64,000 bases of DNA from CAVQGZ01 sp963714455 (GTDB lineage Bacteria > Actinomycetota > Actinomycetes > Jiangellales > Jiangellaceae). The stretch spans positions 75,325 through 139,324 of the forward strand of contig CAVQON010000012.1 of NCBI GenBank assembly GCA_963714455.1, in the 5' to 3' direction. Below are positions 16,260 through 24,745 of this stretch, one piece after another. Numbering within the stretch: position 1 is the first letter of the stretch; each line of letters starts with the position of its first letter. Made by a program: the position numbers and the translations under genes. Below the pieces are notes generated by a model, which had not been told where the DNA came from, searched no databases, and worked only from the letters and a program-made list of their open reading frames with translations.

Positions 16260-17768
16260 ATGACGGTGTTCGCCCAACGCACCTTCGGGGTGCTGCTGCA
16301 CCCGTCCTCGCTGTTCGGTCGCGAACCGATCGGCACGCTCGGCGCGCAGGCGCACCAGTTCGTCGACTGGCTGGCGTCGACCGGGGCCGGCGTGTGGCAG
16401 ATCTTGCCGCTGACGATGAACGGGGCCTACGACTCGCCGTACTTCAGCTACTCGGCGTTCGCCGGCAACCCGTGGCTGGTCGACCTGGCCGACCTTCGGG
16501 CCAGCGGCCTGCTGGACGAGCCCGGGCTGGCTGCCGAGCTCGGCGACGCGGCCGTCCCGTTCGACACGCTGGGCGCCACGAAGCTACCGCTGCTGCGCCA
16601 GGCGGCCCGAGCCCTGCTGGACGACCCGGACCACGAGTGGCGACCCGGGTTGGCCGAGTTCGCGCAGGCACACGGGTGGCTCGACGACACCTGCCACTTC
16701 TTCGCGCTCAAGGACCGCTACGAGGACAAGCCGTGGTTCGAGTGGCCGGTCGGGATCGCCCGTCGTGACCCCGCTGCCCTCGCCGCGTCGCGAGCCGAGC
16801 TCGCCGAGCAGATCGAGGAGTGGTCGGCGATCTTCTACTTCGTCGACCGGCAGTGGGCTGCGGTGATGGCCGCCGCGCACGCCGCGGGCCTCACCGTGCT
16901 GGGCGACCTGCCCATCTACGTCAGCCACGACTCCGCCGACGTGTGGCTCGACCAGCAGGAGTTCACGCTCGACGAGTCGGGGCACCTGACGGTGCAGTCG
17001 GGCGTGCCGCCGGACTACTTCAGCGAGACCGGACAGCTGTGGGGCAACCCCCTCTACCGCTGGGACCTGATGAAGGGCAACGGCTACCGGTGGTGGCTGG
17101 ACCGGCTCCGCCGCTGCCTCGAGCTGAGCGACGTGGTGCGCATCGACCACTTTCGTGCGCTGTCGGCCTACTGGGAGGTGCCTGCCGACGCCGCGGACGC
17201 CCGGTCGGGGCGCTGGGTTCCCGGGCCGGGGCAGGACTTCATCGACGCGGTGCGCGAAGCTTTCCCGTCCATGCCCTTCGTCGCCGAAGACCTGGGCACG
17301 CTCGACGACGAGGTGCTGGCCCTGCGCGACGAGAACGACCTGCCGGGCATGCGCATCTTGCAGTTCGGGTTCGACGGCACGCCCGACAACCCGCACCAGC
17401 CGCACCAGTTCTCGTCGAGCTGCCTGGCGTACACCGGCACGCACGACAACGACACCGTGGCCGGCTGGTGGGCCACCTTGGACGAGCATGAGCGGGCCGA
17501 GATCGCCGCGTACTACCAGGTCGACCCGGGTGCGGACGTCGGCCGCGTTGTCTGGGCCTTCATCGAGGCGACGATGGGGTCGCGTGCCGACGTCGCCGTG
17601 ATCCCCATCCAAGACCTGCTGGTGCTCGACTCGCGGGCGCGGATGAACGACCCGTCCGTGTTCGTGGGCAACTGGAGCTGGCGGATGCCCCCGGACGGAC
17701 TCTCGCCCGACCTCGCCGCGTCGCTGCGAGGCCTGGCCGAGCGCTACGACCGGCTCGCGCCAGGCTGA
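16260..17768 (+). CDS. malQ: 4-alpha-glucanotransferase (amylomaltase)
   Basis: A 502-residue GH77 enzyme that transfers alpha-1,4-glucan segments between maltodextrins. Visible signatures include the N-terminal GVLLHPSSL and PIGTLG, the LGDLPIYV and DVVRIDHFRAL motif with the nucleophile Asp, the acid/base region VAEDLG, and YTGTHDNDT with the transition-state Asp. The length fits the bacterial single-domain type; the long N-terminal extension found in some actinobacterial MalQ is missing. The ATG at 16260 is preceded by GGGAG. It ends before an inverted repeat. Confidence 0.95.
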   Translation: MTVFAQRTFGVLLHPSSLFGREPIGTLGAQAHQFVDWLASTGAGVWQILPLTMNGAYDSPYFSYSAFAGNPWLVDLADLRASGLLDEPGLAAELGDAAVPFDTLGATKLPLLRQAARALLDDPDHEWRPGLAEFAQAHGWLDDTCHFFALKDRYEDKPWFEWPVGIARRDPAALAASRAELAEQIEEWSAIFYFVDRQWAAVMAAAHAAGLTVLGDLPIYVSHDSADVWLDQQEFTLDESGHLTVQSGVPPDYFSETGQLWGNPLYRWDLMKGNGYRWWLDRLRRCLELSDVVRIDHFRALSAYWEVPADAADARSGRWVPGPGQDFIDAVREAFPSMPFVAEDLGTLDDEVLALRDENDLPGMRILQFGFDGTPDNPHQPHQFSSSCLAYTGTHDNDTVAGWWATLDEHERAEIAAYYQVDPGADVGRVVWAFIEATMGSRADVAVIPIQDLLVLDSRARMNDPSVFVGNWSWRMPPDGLSPDLAASLRGLAERYDRLAPG

Positions 17769-17782
17769 GCCCTCCCGCCCCG

Positions 17783-17838
17783 CGATCTTGGCGCCACGGC
17801 CACAAGGGTCGGGTCTGACGGCCTGGGCGCCAAGATCG
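17783..17838 (+). repeat. 13-bp perfect inverted repeat, possible terminator or REP-like element
   Basis: Arms CGATCTTGGCGCC (17783-17795) and GGCGCCAAGATCG (17826-17838) enclose 30 nt that contain a further GGCC/GGCC pairing. It lies between malQ and the ABC-F gene, with no T-run after it. Confidence 0.6.
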
Positions 17839-17925
17839 GCGATGGTGGGTGGGGGAGCGCCCCTCCTGGCAGGGGAGGATGGGGCCATGGACGTACCTGC
17901 CCGCACCCCTTGGGCGGTGTAGCCC

Positions 17926-19749
17926 GTGGCGCCTCTCAACCTCGTCAACCTCGAGCGGGTCAGCAAGGCGTACGGTCGCGACCCCGTCCTGGACGAGGTG
18001 TCGCTCGGAGTCGCCAAGGGTGAGCGCATCGGCGTCGTGGGGCGCAACGGGGGCGGCAAGAGCACCCTGCTGCGCGTGGTGTCAGGCGTGGAAGCGCCTG
18101 ACACCGGACGAGTCTCGCTCACCGCGGGAACTCGCGTGGGCCTGCTTGCCCAACGCGACGAGCACGAGCCTTCCTCGAGCGTGCGGGACGTGGTGCTCGG
18201 CGACCTGGCCGCGCACGAGTGGGCGAGCCGTCCGCTGGTGCGGCAGGTGCTCACCGAGCTTCTGGGCGGCTTCGAGGACGCTGTGCTCGACCGCCGGGTC
18301 GGCAGCCTCTCCGGCGGCGAGCGGCGGCGGATGGCGCTCGCCGCGCTGCTGCTGGACGAGCTCGACCTGCTCGTTCTCGACGAGCCCACGAACCACCTCG
18401 ACGTCGAGGCGGTGGCCTGGTTGGCCGAGCACCTGCGGGGCCGGCGCGGCCTCGCTCTCGTGGTCGTCACGCACGACCGCTGGTTCTTGGACGCTGCGAG
18501 CGACCGCACCTGGGAGGTCGGTCGCGGCCGTGTCGAGGAGTACGACGGGGGCTACTCGGCCTACGTGCTGGCCAAGGCCGAGCGCGCGCGCCAGCTCGGG
18601 GCCCAGGAGGCCCGTCGGCAGAACCTGCTGCGCAAAGAGCTGGCGTGGCTGCGTCGGGGGGCGCCCGCGCGCACGACCAAGCCCAAGTTCAGGGTGGATG
18701 CGGCAACGGCGCTCATCGCCGACGAGCCGCCGCCGCGCGACGGCGTCGAGCTGCTGCGCTTCGCCGGGTCACGCCTCGGTCGGACGGTGCTCGAGCTGCA
18801 CGACGTGTCGCTGCGGCGGGGCGAGCGCGACCTGCTCCACCGGGTGACGTGGCCGGTCGGGCCGGGGGATCGCGTCGCCGTCGTCGGCGCCAACGGCGCG
18901 GGCAAGACGACGCTGCTGCAGGTGCTCACCGGCAGGCTGCGCCCCGACACCGGGCGGGTCGTGGAGGGCAGCACGGTGCGCTCGGCCGTGCTCAGCCAGC
19001 ACCTCGACGAGCTCGACCCGTCGCGTCGCGTCCTTGAGGCGGTCGAGGACGTCGCCACCCACGTCGCGCTCGCGGGCGGCCGGGAGCTGAGCGCCTCCCA
19101 GCTCTGCGAGCAGCTCGGGTTCGGCCCCGACCGGCAGTGGACGCCGGTGGGTGACCTCTCCGGGGGTGAGCGCCGTCGGCTGCAGCTCACGAGGCTGCTG
19201 ATGGGTGGGCCGAACGTCCTGGTTCTGGACGAGCCGACCAACGACTTCGACGTCGAGACGCTGACCGCGCTGGAAGACCTGCTGGACTCGTTCGCGGGGA
19301 CGCTGCTCGTGGTGTCCCACGACCGGTACTTCTTGGAGCGGGTCTGCGACTCGACCCGAGCCATGCTCGGTGACGGCTCGGTGCGTCATCTTCCGGGGGG
19401 GATCGACGAGTACCTGGCGCTGCGGCGGGCGTCGGTGGACGCCGTCTCCGGCGTCTCCGCCGCACCGGGCGCGGCGAGCGGTGCGGGAGGTGGGCGGGCC
19501 GAGGCGTCCGGCGCGCCGTCCGCGCGCTCGTCGGCCGACGTCCGGGCCGCCCGCAAAGAGATGGCGCGTCTCGAACGTGAGATGGCTGCGATCGAGCGGG
19601 ACGAGGCGTCAGTCCACGACGAGATGGCCGCGCACGCGACCGACCACGTACGGGTCGGGGAGCTCTCGGCGCGCATGCGCGCGCTCGCCGACCGCAAGAC
19701 GCGAGCTGAGGAGGGGTGGCTCGCGGCGGCGGAGGTCGCCGACGCTTGA
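17926..19749 (+). CDS. ABC-F family ATP-binding protein
   Basis: A 607-residue soluble protein with two ABC ATPase domains and no membrane segment. The first has Walker A GRNGGGKST (about 42-50), signature LSGGE and DEPTNHLD; the second has GANGAGKTT, signature LSGGE and DEPTNDFD. The C-terminal 100 residues form an Ala/Gly-rich linker and a charged coiled coil (REMAAIERDEA), the Uup-type arrangement. ABC-F proteins act on the ribosome (translation factors or antibiotic protection). It starts with GTG immediately after an in-frame stop; no strong RBS. Confidence 0.9.
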   Translation: MAPLNLVNLERVSKAYGRDPVLDEVSLGVAKGERIGVVGRNGGGKSTLLRVVSGVEAPDTGRVSLTAGTRVGLLAQRDEHEPSSSVRDVVLGDLAAHEWASRPLVRQVLTELLGGFEDAVLDRRVGSLSGGERRRMALAALLLDELDLLVLDEPTNHLDVEAVAWLAEHLRGRRGLALVVVTHDRWFLDAASDRTWEVGRGRVEEYDGGYSAYVLAKAERARQLGAQEARRQNLLRKELAWLRRGAPARTTKPKFRVDAATALIADEPPPRDGVELLRFAGSRLGRTVLELHDVSLRRGERDLLHRVTWPVGPGDRVAVVGANGAGKTTLLQVLTGRLRPDTGRVVEGSTVRSAVLSQHLDELDPSRRVLEAVEDVATHVALAGGRELSASQLCEQLGFGPDRQWTPVGDLSGGERRRLQLTRLLMGGPNVLVLDEPTNDFDVETLTALEDLLDSFAGTLLVVSHDRYFLERVCDSTRAMLGDGSVRHLPGGIDEYLALRRASVDAVSGVSAAPGAASGAGGGRAEASGAPSARSSADVRAARKEMARLEREMAAIERDEASVHDEMAAHATDHVRVGELSARMRALADRKTRAEEGWLAAAEVADA

Positions 19750-19821
19750 CGAGACGAAGGTCGCCTTGACGGGGTGCAGACCTCTCGCCAGGCCGACCGC
19801 TACCCCGGTGACGTGATCACT

Positions 19822-19863
19822 GGGACGGGGGCGGGGCGGGGCGCGGGGGTCGGGGGTCGGGGC
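19822..19863 (+). other. G-run tract with G-quadruplex potential
   Basis: Six runs of three to five G separated by 1-4 nt lie on the + strand between the convergent ABC-F and DUF2207 genes. A stable quadruplex could form in DNA or in the ABC-F mRNA 3' end. Seen in sequence only; no function shown. Confidence 0.4.
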
Positions 19864-19876
19864 GCGGCGCGGCGGG

Positions 19877-21775
19877 TCAGCCGAAGCCGCCGCCTCCGCC
19901 GCCGCCCCCGCCGCCTCCGCCACCGGAGAAACCGCCTCCGCCGCCGCCCGACCCGGACGAGGGCGGCGCCAGAGCCGAGCCGAACCCGGCGGCCAGGTCA
20001 CCGATCGCCAACGACGTCGCCCCGGAGCCGAGGTCACCGGTCGGCGAGATCCAGAAGATCGTGGACGACGCCGCCACCGCCTCGGGCATGGCCACGTGGG
20101 CCGCCTGGAGCACGCGGTCGGCGATGCCGAACGCGATGCCGTAGACGAGAAGGCGCTCCCACAGCGCGAGGCTGGCCGGCGGCGCCTCGTGCAGGCGCGG
20201 GAAGTCAGTGAGGTAGCGGCGGAACGCCTCCCAGCGCTCTGCCTCGGCCTGTGCCGAGGGCGAGCGTCGGCGCCAGAGCTTGCGCTGCGTGAGCGCGCCG
20301 AGCACGACGGCCGAGTTCAGTACGCAGACCGCACCGACGAGCAGCAGCACCACGTCCGACCAGCGCGGGAACGCCGTGCGCCACCCCGCACCCGCGGCCA
20401 CGAAGCACCCGACGCCCACGGCGACGAGCAGCAGCAGCGCCACCACCAGCGCCACCACACCCGTCGAGACGAACCAACGGCGTTCGGCGACCTCGTCGGC
20501 CACGTTCGACTTGAAGGACGTGAACCGGGTGCTCATCTGCTTGCGGTCGGCCTCGATGGACGCCCGGAAGGTCGACAACGGCTGGGGCCCACTGCCCAGG
20601 ACGTCATTGACGATCTCGGCGACGTCGCCCTCCCACGGGGTCATGTCGTCGCGCCGACCGTAGGAGAGCTCCAGGTCGGACACCTGCTCGGTGCGCAGCC
20701 CGCCCCACACCGACTTCTCGGTCAGCACCGGTCGGGATCGGTACACGCCTCGTCGCACCAGGTCGAACAGGGTGGCGGTGAACTCCGTCGGCCCGGCCGT
20801 CCCGCCCTGGGCGAGCAGCACCGGCACGAGCGCGGGCGGCAGGTCGCTCGGCGGCTCCTGCTCGTACTCCCGGTCGTACCCGCTGGGGCGTTCGCGGCCG
20901 AAGCGGACGAAGACGAGTCCGACCAGCACCGCGGCCGGCAGCAGGCCGAGCACGAGCACACCGACCACCCACGGCAGCGGGTTGGCGGCGAGGGCGTCGA
21001 TCCGGTCGGCGTCGGCCTGGAACTCCGCGGCGTCGGCCGACTCCTCGGCCACGATCGCCGCACGCCCGTCGCCGTCCACGACGGTCGCCCCGGTGGTCGA
21101 GGTCAGGGCCGAACGCGGCACCAGCGCGCGCAGCTCGACGAACTGCCCGGCCGGGATGCGCTCGGCCCGCAGGTTCACCGTCGGGCCGTTCAGGGTCACG
21201 TCGCCGCGGACGTACACCGGGTGGCCCCAGGCCAGGTCGATGTCGGCGGGGGCGGTGAGCGAGGCCGTGAGCCGGTCGAGGCCCTGCTCCCACTCGTCCC
21301 CCCACACCTGCAGGTTCACCTCGGCGACGTCGTCGTAGGCGCGGGTGAGTCCGGTCATCGTGTAGTCGATGGTGAAGGTGCGCGTCTGGTCGACGGCGTC
21401 GAACCGCCACACCACCCGCACCTGGTCGGACGACCGCTCGACCCCGAGCGTTGCGGGGGGTCCGCCGGGCTGCAACGCCGTCGACGCGCCGGGAGCGTAG
21501 GCCTGCCCGTCCTCGCTCACCGAGACGTCGCTGACCTGCTCGCCCGGGCGCAGCGGGATGTCGCGGAACCCGTAGGTGAACGCGCCGCGGAAGGCCACGG
21601 TGATGGACTCGGTCACCTCCAGCGACCCGTCGGGCGCCAGCGTGACGGCCACGTCTGAGTCGACCAGCCGGTAGGCGCGTCCGTCGTCGGCGCCGGTGAG
21701 CGTGAGCAGGCCGAGCAGCCCGGCCAGCAGCACCAGCGCCACGCGCGCCGGTCGAGGCATCGATCGCCGAACCAT
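19877..21775 (-). CDS. DUF2207 membrane protein with glycine tail
   Basis: A 632-residue predicted membrane protein: signal-like segment (residues about 8-28), extracytoplasmic DUF2207 domain (about 30-250, with ESITVAFRGAFTYGFRDIPL), a membrane segment near 280, a second hydrophobic pair around 440-490, and a C-terminal tail made almost wholly of Gly from about residue 605. DUF2207 proteins often sit beside LemA, as here (LemA stop is 4 nt upstream). Function is unknown, probably in the cell envelope. An ATG at 21760 is an alternative start. Confidence 0.88.
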   Translation of the reverse strand: MVRRSMPRPARVALVLLAGLLGLLTLTGADDGRAYRLVDSDVAVTLAPDGSLEVTESITVAFRGAFTYGFRDIPLRPGEQVSDVSVSEDGQAYAPGASTALQPGGPPATLGVERSSDQVRVVWRFDAVDQTRTFTIDYTMTGLTRAYDDVAEVNLQVWGDEWEQGLDRLTASLTAPADIDLAWGHPVYVRGDVTLNGPTVNLRAERIPAGQFVELRALVPRSALTSTTGATVVDGDGRAAIVAEESADAAEFQADADRIDALAANPLPWVVGVLVLGLLPAAVLVGLVFVRFGRERPSGYDREYEQEPPSDLPPALVPVLLAQGGTAGPTEFTATLFDLVRRGVYRSRPVLTEKSVWGGLRTEQVSDLELSYGRRDDMTPWEGDVAEIVNDVLGSGPQPLSTFRASIEADRKQMSTRFTSFKSNVADEVAERRWFVSTGVVALVVALLLLVAVGVGCFVAAGAGWRTAFPRWSDVVLLLVGAVCVLNSAVVLGALTQRKLWRRRSPSAQAEAERWEAFRRYLTDFPRLHEAPPASLALWERLLVYGIAFGIADRVLQAAHVAMPEAVAASSTIFWISPTGDLGSGATSLAIGDLAAGFGSALAPPSSGSGGGGGGFSGGGGGGGGGGGGGFG

Positions 21776-21779
21776 GACG

Positions 21780-22370
21780 TCAGGCGTCGGGGCCGGTCGG
21801 ACGGTCGAAGCGCACCTGCGGCACGGAGCGCTCCGCCTCGTCGCCGAGCTCGAAGTACTCCCGTCCGGTGAACCCGAACGGGCCCGCGACGAGCACGGTC
21901 GGGAACGTCTGGATCGTGTTCTGGTAGGTGAGGACGGTGTCGTTGTAGACCTGGCGCGACACCGTGATGCGGTTCTCCGTCTCGGCGAGCTGGGCCTGCA
22001 GGTCGCGGAACCCCGCGTCGGCCTTCAGCTCGGGGTAGGCCTCGGCCACGGCGAACAGACGTCCCAACGCCTGCCCGAGCATGCCCTCGGCGTCGGCCGC
22101 CTGCGCGGGCGTGGTCGCCGCCGCGGACGCCGACCGCGCCCGCGTCACCGCCTCGAAGGTGGACGACTCGTGGGCGGCGTACCCCTTGACCGTCTCGACA
22201 AGGTTGGGCACCAGGTCGCGCCGCCGCTTGAGCTGCACGTCGATCTGCGCCCACGAGTTGTCGACCCGGTTGCGCCGCTGGACGAGCCGGTTGTAGGTGA
22301 TCACCAGCCACCCGCCCAGGAGCAGGACGAGAACGCCGACGACGATGATGGCTATCGAGGTGCCGCTCAT
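21780..22370 (-). CDS. lemA: LemA family protein
   Basis: A 196-residue protein with one N-terminal membrane segment (IAIIVVGVLVLLLGGWLV) and then the LemA helical bundle: YNRLVQRRNRVDNSWAQIDVQ, LKRRRDLVPNLVETVKGYA and the Y-N-D-x-V-x-x-Y-x-x-x-I-x-x-F-P signature. LemA proteins are membrane-anchored with the helical part outside, of uncertain role. ATGs at 22379 and 22382 are possible alternative starts. It forms an operon with the DUF2207 gene and is divergent from the FAD oxidase gene. Confidence 0.9.
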   Translation of the reverse strand: MSGTSIAIIVVGVLVLLLGGWLVITYNRLVQRRNRVDNSWAQIDVQLKRRRDLVPNLVETVKGYAAHESSTFEAVTRARSASAAATTPAQAADAEGMLGQALGRLFAVAEAYPELKADAGFRDLQAQLAETENRITVSRQVYNDTVLTYQNTIQTFPTVLVAGPFGFTGREYFELGDEAERSVPQVRFDRPTGPDA

Positions 22371-22415
22371 GACACCCATCATGGACCTGTCGAGCCCCGC
22401 AGGAGGGAGTGCCCG

Positions 22416-23708
22416 GTGAGTCTTGTCGCACAGCTGGCTGGTGCCCTCGGCTCCGACGCGCCCACCCACCTGCTCACCGACCCGGCGCTGACCGACGCGT
22501 ACGGCACCGACTGGACGCGGCGGTGGTCACACCGCCCCCTGGCGGTCGTCCGTCCCGGCAGCGTCGAGCAGGTCTCGGCCGTCATCCGGGTCTGCGGCCG
22601 GCACGGGGTGCCCGTCGTCCCGCAGGGTGGCAACACCGGCCTGGTCGCCGGCGGTGTGCCCGGTGCGGACGACGCGGCGGTCGTCCTCTCGCTCACCCGG
22701 CTCGACCACCTCGGTCCGGTCGACTCCGCGACCCGCCAGGTGACGGTCGCAGCCGGGACGACGCTGGCCGCCCTGCAACGCCACGCTCGGGCCGCCGGGC
22801 TCGTCTACGGGGTCGACCTCGGGGCCCGCGACACCGCGACCGTGGGCGGAACCGTCGCCACCAACGCCGGCGGGCTGCGCGTCTGCCGCTACGGCGACAC
22901 CCGAGCGCAGGTCACGGGGCTGCGGGCGGTGCTTGCCGACGGGTCGGTCGTCAGCCGGCTCGACGGGTTGCCCAAGGACGGCGCGGGCTACGACCTGGTG
23001 GCGCTGCTGATCGGCAGCGAGGGGACGCTCGGCGTCGTCACCGACGTGCGCGTGCGCCTCCACGAGCCCGACCCGCCCGGGGTGACGACCCTGATCGGCT
23101 GCCGCAGCATCGCTGAGGCGGTCGCGCTGCTGCCCGCGCCGCACGACCGGCGGCTGGCTGAGCTGATGACCCACGACGGGCTCACGCTGACCTGCGCGGT
23201 GACCGGTCTGCCGATGCCGCTGCCGCGCGAGTGGCCCGCCTACCTGCTGGTCGAGACGCCTGACCTGCCCGACCTGCCCGACGAGGTCGAGGCGGTCGTG
23301 GACGCGCGCCTGCTCGACTACCGCGAACGGCACCCGGAGGCCGTCGCCACGCTCGGGGTGGTGCACAAGTACGACGTGTCGATCCCGCTCGACCGGCTCG
23401 ACCCCGTGCTCGCGCAGGTGGCCGACGCGGTGGCGCCGCACCGCCTGTTCGTCTACGGGCACCTCGCCGAGGGCAACATGCACCTGGGCGTGGTGGGCCC
23501 GCTGCCGGACGACGAGAGCATCGACGAAGCCGTCCTGGGCCTGGTCGCCGCTGCGGGCGGGTCGATCGCCTCCGAGCACGGGGTGGGACGCGCCAAGGCG
23601 GGTCTGCTCCCGCTCAACCGCGCCCCGGCCGACCTGGCCGCCATGCGCGCGATCAAGGTCGCTCTCGACCCCGGCGGCCTGCTCAACCCCGGGGTCGTGC
23701 TGGCCTGA
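22416..23708 (+). CDS. FAD-binding oxidase (GlcD/2-hydroxyacid dehydrogenase type)
   Basis: A 430-residue flavoprotein of the vanillyl-alcohol-oxidase/PCMH superfamily. The FAD-binding half contains VPQGGNTGLVAGG, VGGTVATNAGGLRVCRYGD and LLIGSEGTLGVVT; the C-terminal half has GHLAEGNMHLGVVG and SEHGVGRAK, the metal/substrate site of D-2-hydroxyglutarate or D-lactate dehydrogenases. It oxidises a 2-hydroxyacid; which one cannot be told. The GTG start at 22416 has AGGAGGG 10 nt upstream, a strong ribosome-binding site. Confidence 0.9.
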   Translation: MSLVAQLAGALGSDAPTHLLTDPALTDAYGTDWTRRWSHRPLAVVRPGSVEQVSAVIRVCGRHGVPVVPQGGNTGLVAGGVPGADDAAVVLSLTRLDHLGPVDSATRQVTVAAGTTLAALQRHARAAGLVYGVDLGARDTATVGGTVATNAGGLRVCRYGDTRAQVTGLRAVLADGSVVSRLDGLPKDGAGYDLVALLIGSEGTLGVVTDVRVRLHEPDPPGVTTLIGCRSIAEAVALLPAPHDRRLAELMTHDGLTLTCAVTGLPMPLPREWPAYLLVETPDLPDLPDEVEAVVDARLLDYRERHPEAVATLGVVHKYDVSIPLDRLDPVLAQVADAVAPHRLFVYGHLAEGNMHLGVVGPLPDDESIDEAVLGLVAAAGGSIASEHGVGRAKAGLLPLNRAPADLAAMRAIKVALDPGGLLNPGVVLA

Positions 23709-23746
23709 GCCGCGGTAGCGCCCGCCGGCTCTGACACGATGCCGCC

Positions 23747-24745
23747 ATGGCGAAGAAGCATCGCGGTCCCCGTCCGGTCGTCGAGGGCGAGGTCGAGGTC
23801 GTCGGCCCGCGCGAGCCCTGCCCCTGCGGATCGGGCAAGCGCTACAAGGTCTGCCACGGCAAAGCCGCGGCGCGGGCCCGGGCTCCCATGGTGGAGCGCC
23901 CGTTCGAGGGTCTGCCGGGTGAGACCGACTGGGTGGCGCTGCGCGAGTTCGTGCCGGCGGCGACGGCCTCGGTGCGGTTGCGCCCCGAGGCGGCAGCCAG
24001 CGCGTCCGGGGGGTCCGACCCCGCCGACGAGGTGACCGACTCGACGCGGGCCCCGCGGGTGACCGTGGTGACCGTGCTGCCGACCGCTCTCCCCGCGATG
24101 CGCCGCGACGACGGCGAGGTGCTGGTCGCGTTGCAGACCACGACGTCGTCCGGGGACCCCTCGCGTGACGTCGCTGCTGCGCTGCTGGCCGCGCTCGCGC
24201 TCGACGCCGGCGGCGCTGTCGCGATGCCCGGCCTGCCCGGTCCGGGCCCGCGGCTGCAGGACGTGCTCGACCCGGCCGGCGGCTTCGACGTGGTCATGCA
24301 TGAGACGTACGACTTCTGGGTCGGCGACGCGGCCGACGACCCGTCCACGAAGGCTCTGCTCGAGCAGGCGAACACGTCGATCATCCCGACAGAGCGCCTG
24401 GCCTCGGTGTCGTCGGCCTACGCCGCCACGATGGGCGAGCGCCGCTACCTGCGCTGGGTACAGCCCTACGCCGAAGACCGCCTGCTCGACGCGCTGGCCC
24501 GGCTGCGCGCTGCCGGGGCGGACGGCCTCGGCGACGAGACGACGATGCTGGGCACCTTCCGTGCGCACGGGTTGCTGGTACCGGTCTGGGAGCTGGGCGA
24601 GGACGTGCTGCTGGACGACCTCGAAGACCCGGCGGTTGCCCTGGCCGACCGGCTGGCCGACGAGGTGCAGAACGCGTCGCCGCTCGACGCCGACCAGCGG
24701 CGAGCCCGCGCGGCGCTGGCGAACCGCCAGATCACGATTCGCTGA
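23747..24745 (+). CDS. DUF5926 family protein with SEC-C zinc motif
   Basis: A 332-residue protein found across actinobacteria. Residues about 25-40 carry a SEC-C metal-binding motif (CPCGSGKRYKVCH), as in SecA C termini, and the rest is the DUF5926 region, without membrane segments. Function is unknown; SEC-C motifs bind zinc and can contact SecB, ribosomes or other partners. The last 14 nt overlap the end of the SulP gene on the opposite strand. Confidence 0.88.
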   Translation: MAKKHRGPRPVVEGEVEVVGPREPCPCGSGKRYKVCHGKAAARARAPMVERPFEGLPGETDWVALREFVPAATASVRLRPEAAASASGGSDPADEVTDSTRAPRVTVVTVLPTALPAMRRDDGEVLVALQTTTSSGDPSRDVAAALLAALALDAGGAVAMPGLPGPGPRLQDVLDPAGGFDVVMHETYDFWVGDAADDPSTKALLEQANTSIIPTERLASVSSAYAATMGERRYLRWVQPYAEDRLLDALARLRAAGADGLGDETTMLGTFRAHGLLVPVWELGEDVLLDDLEDPAVALADRLADEVQNASPLDADQRRARAALANRQITIR

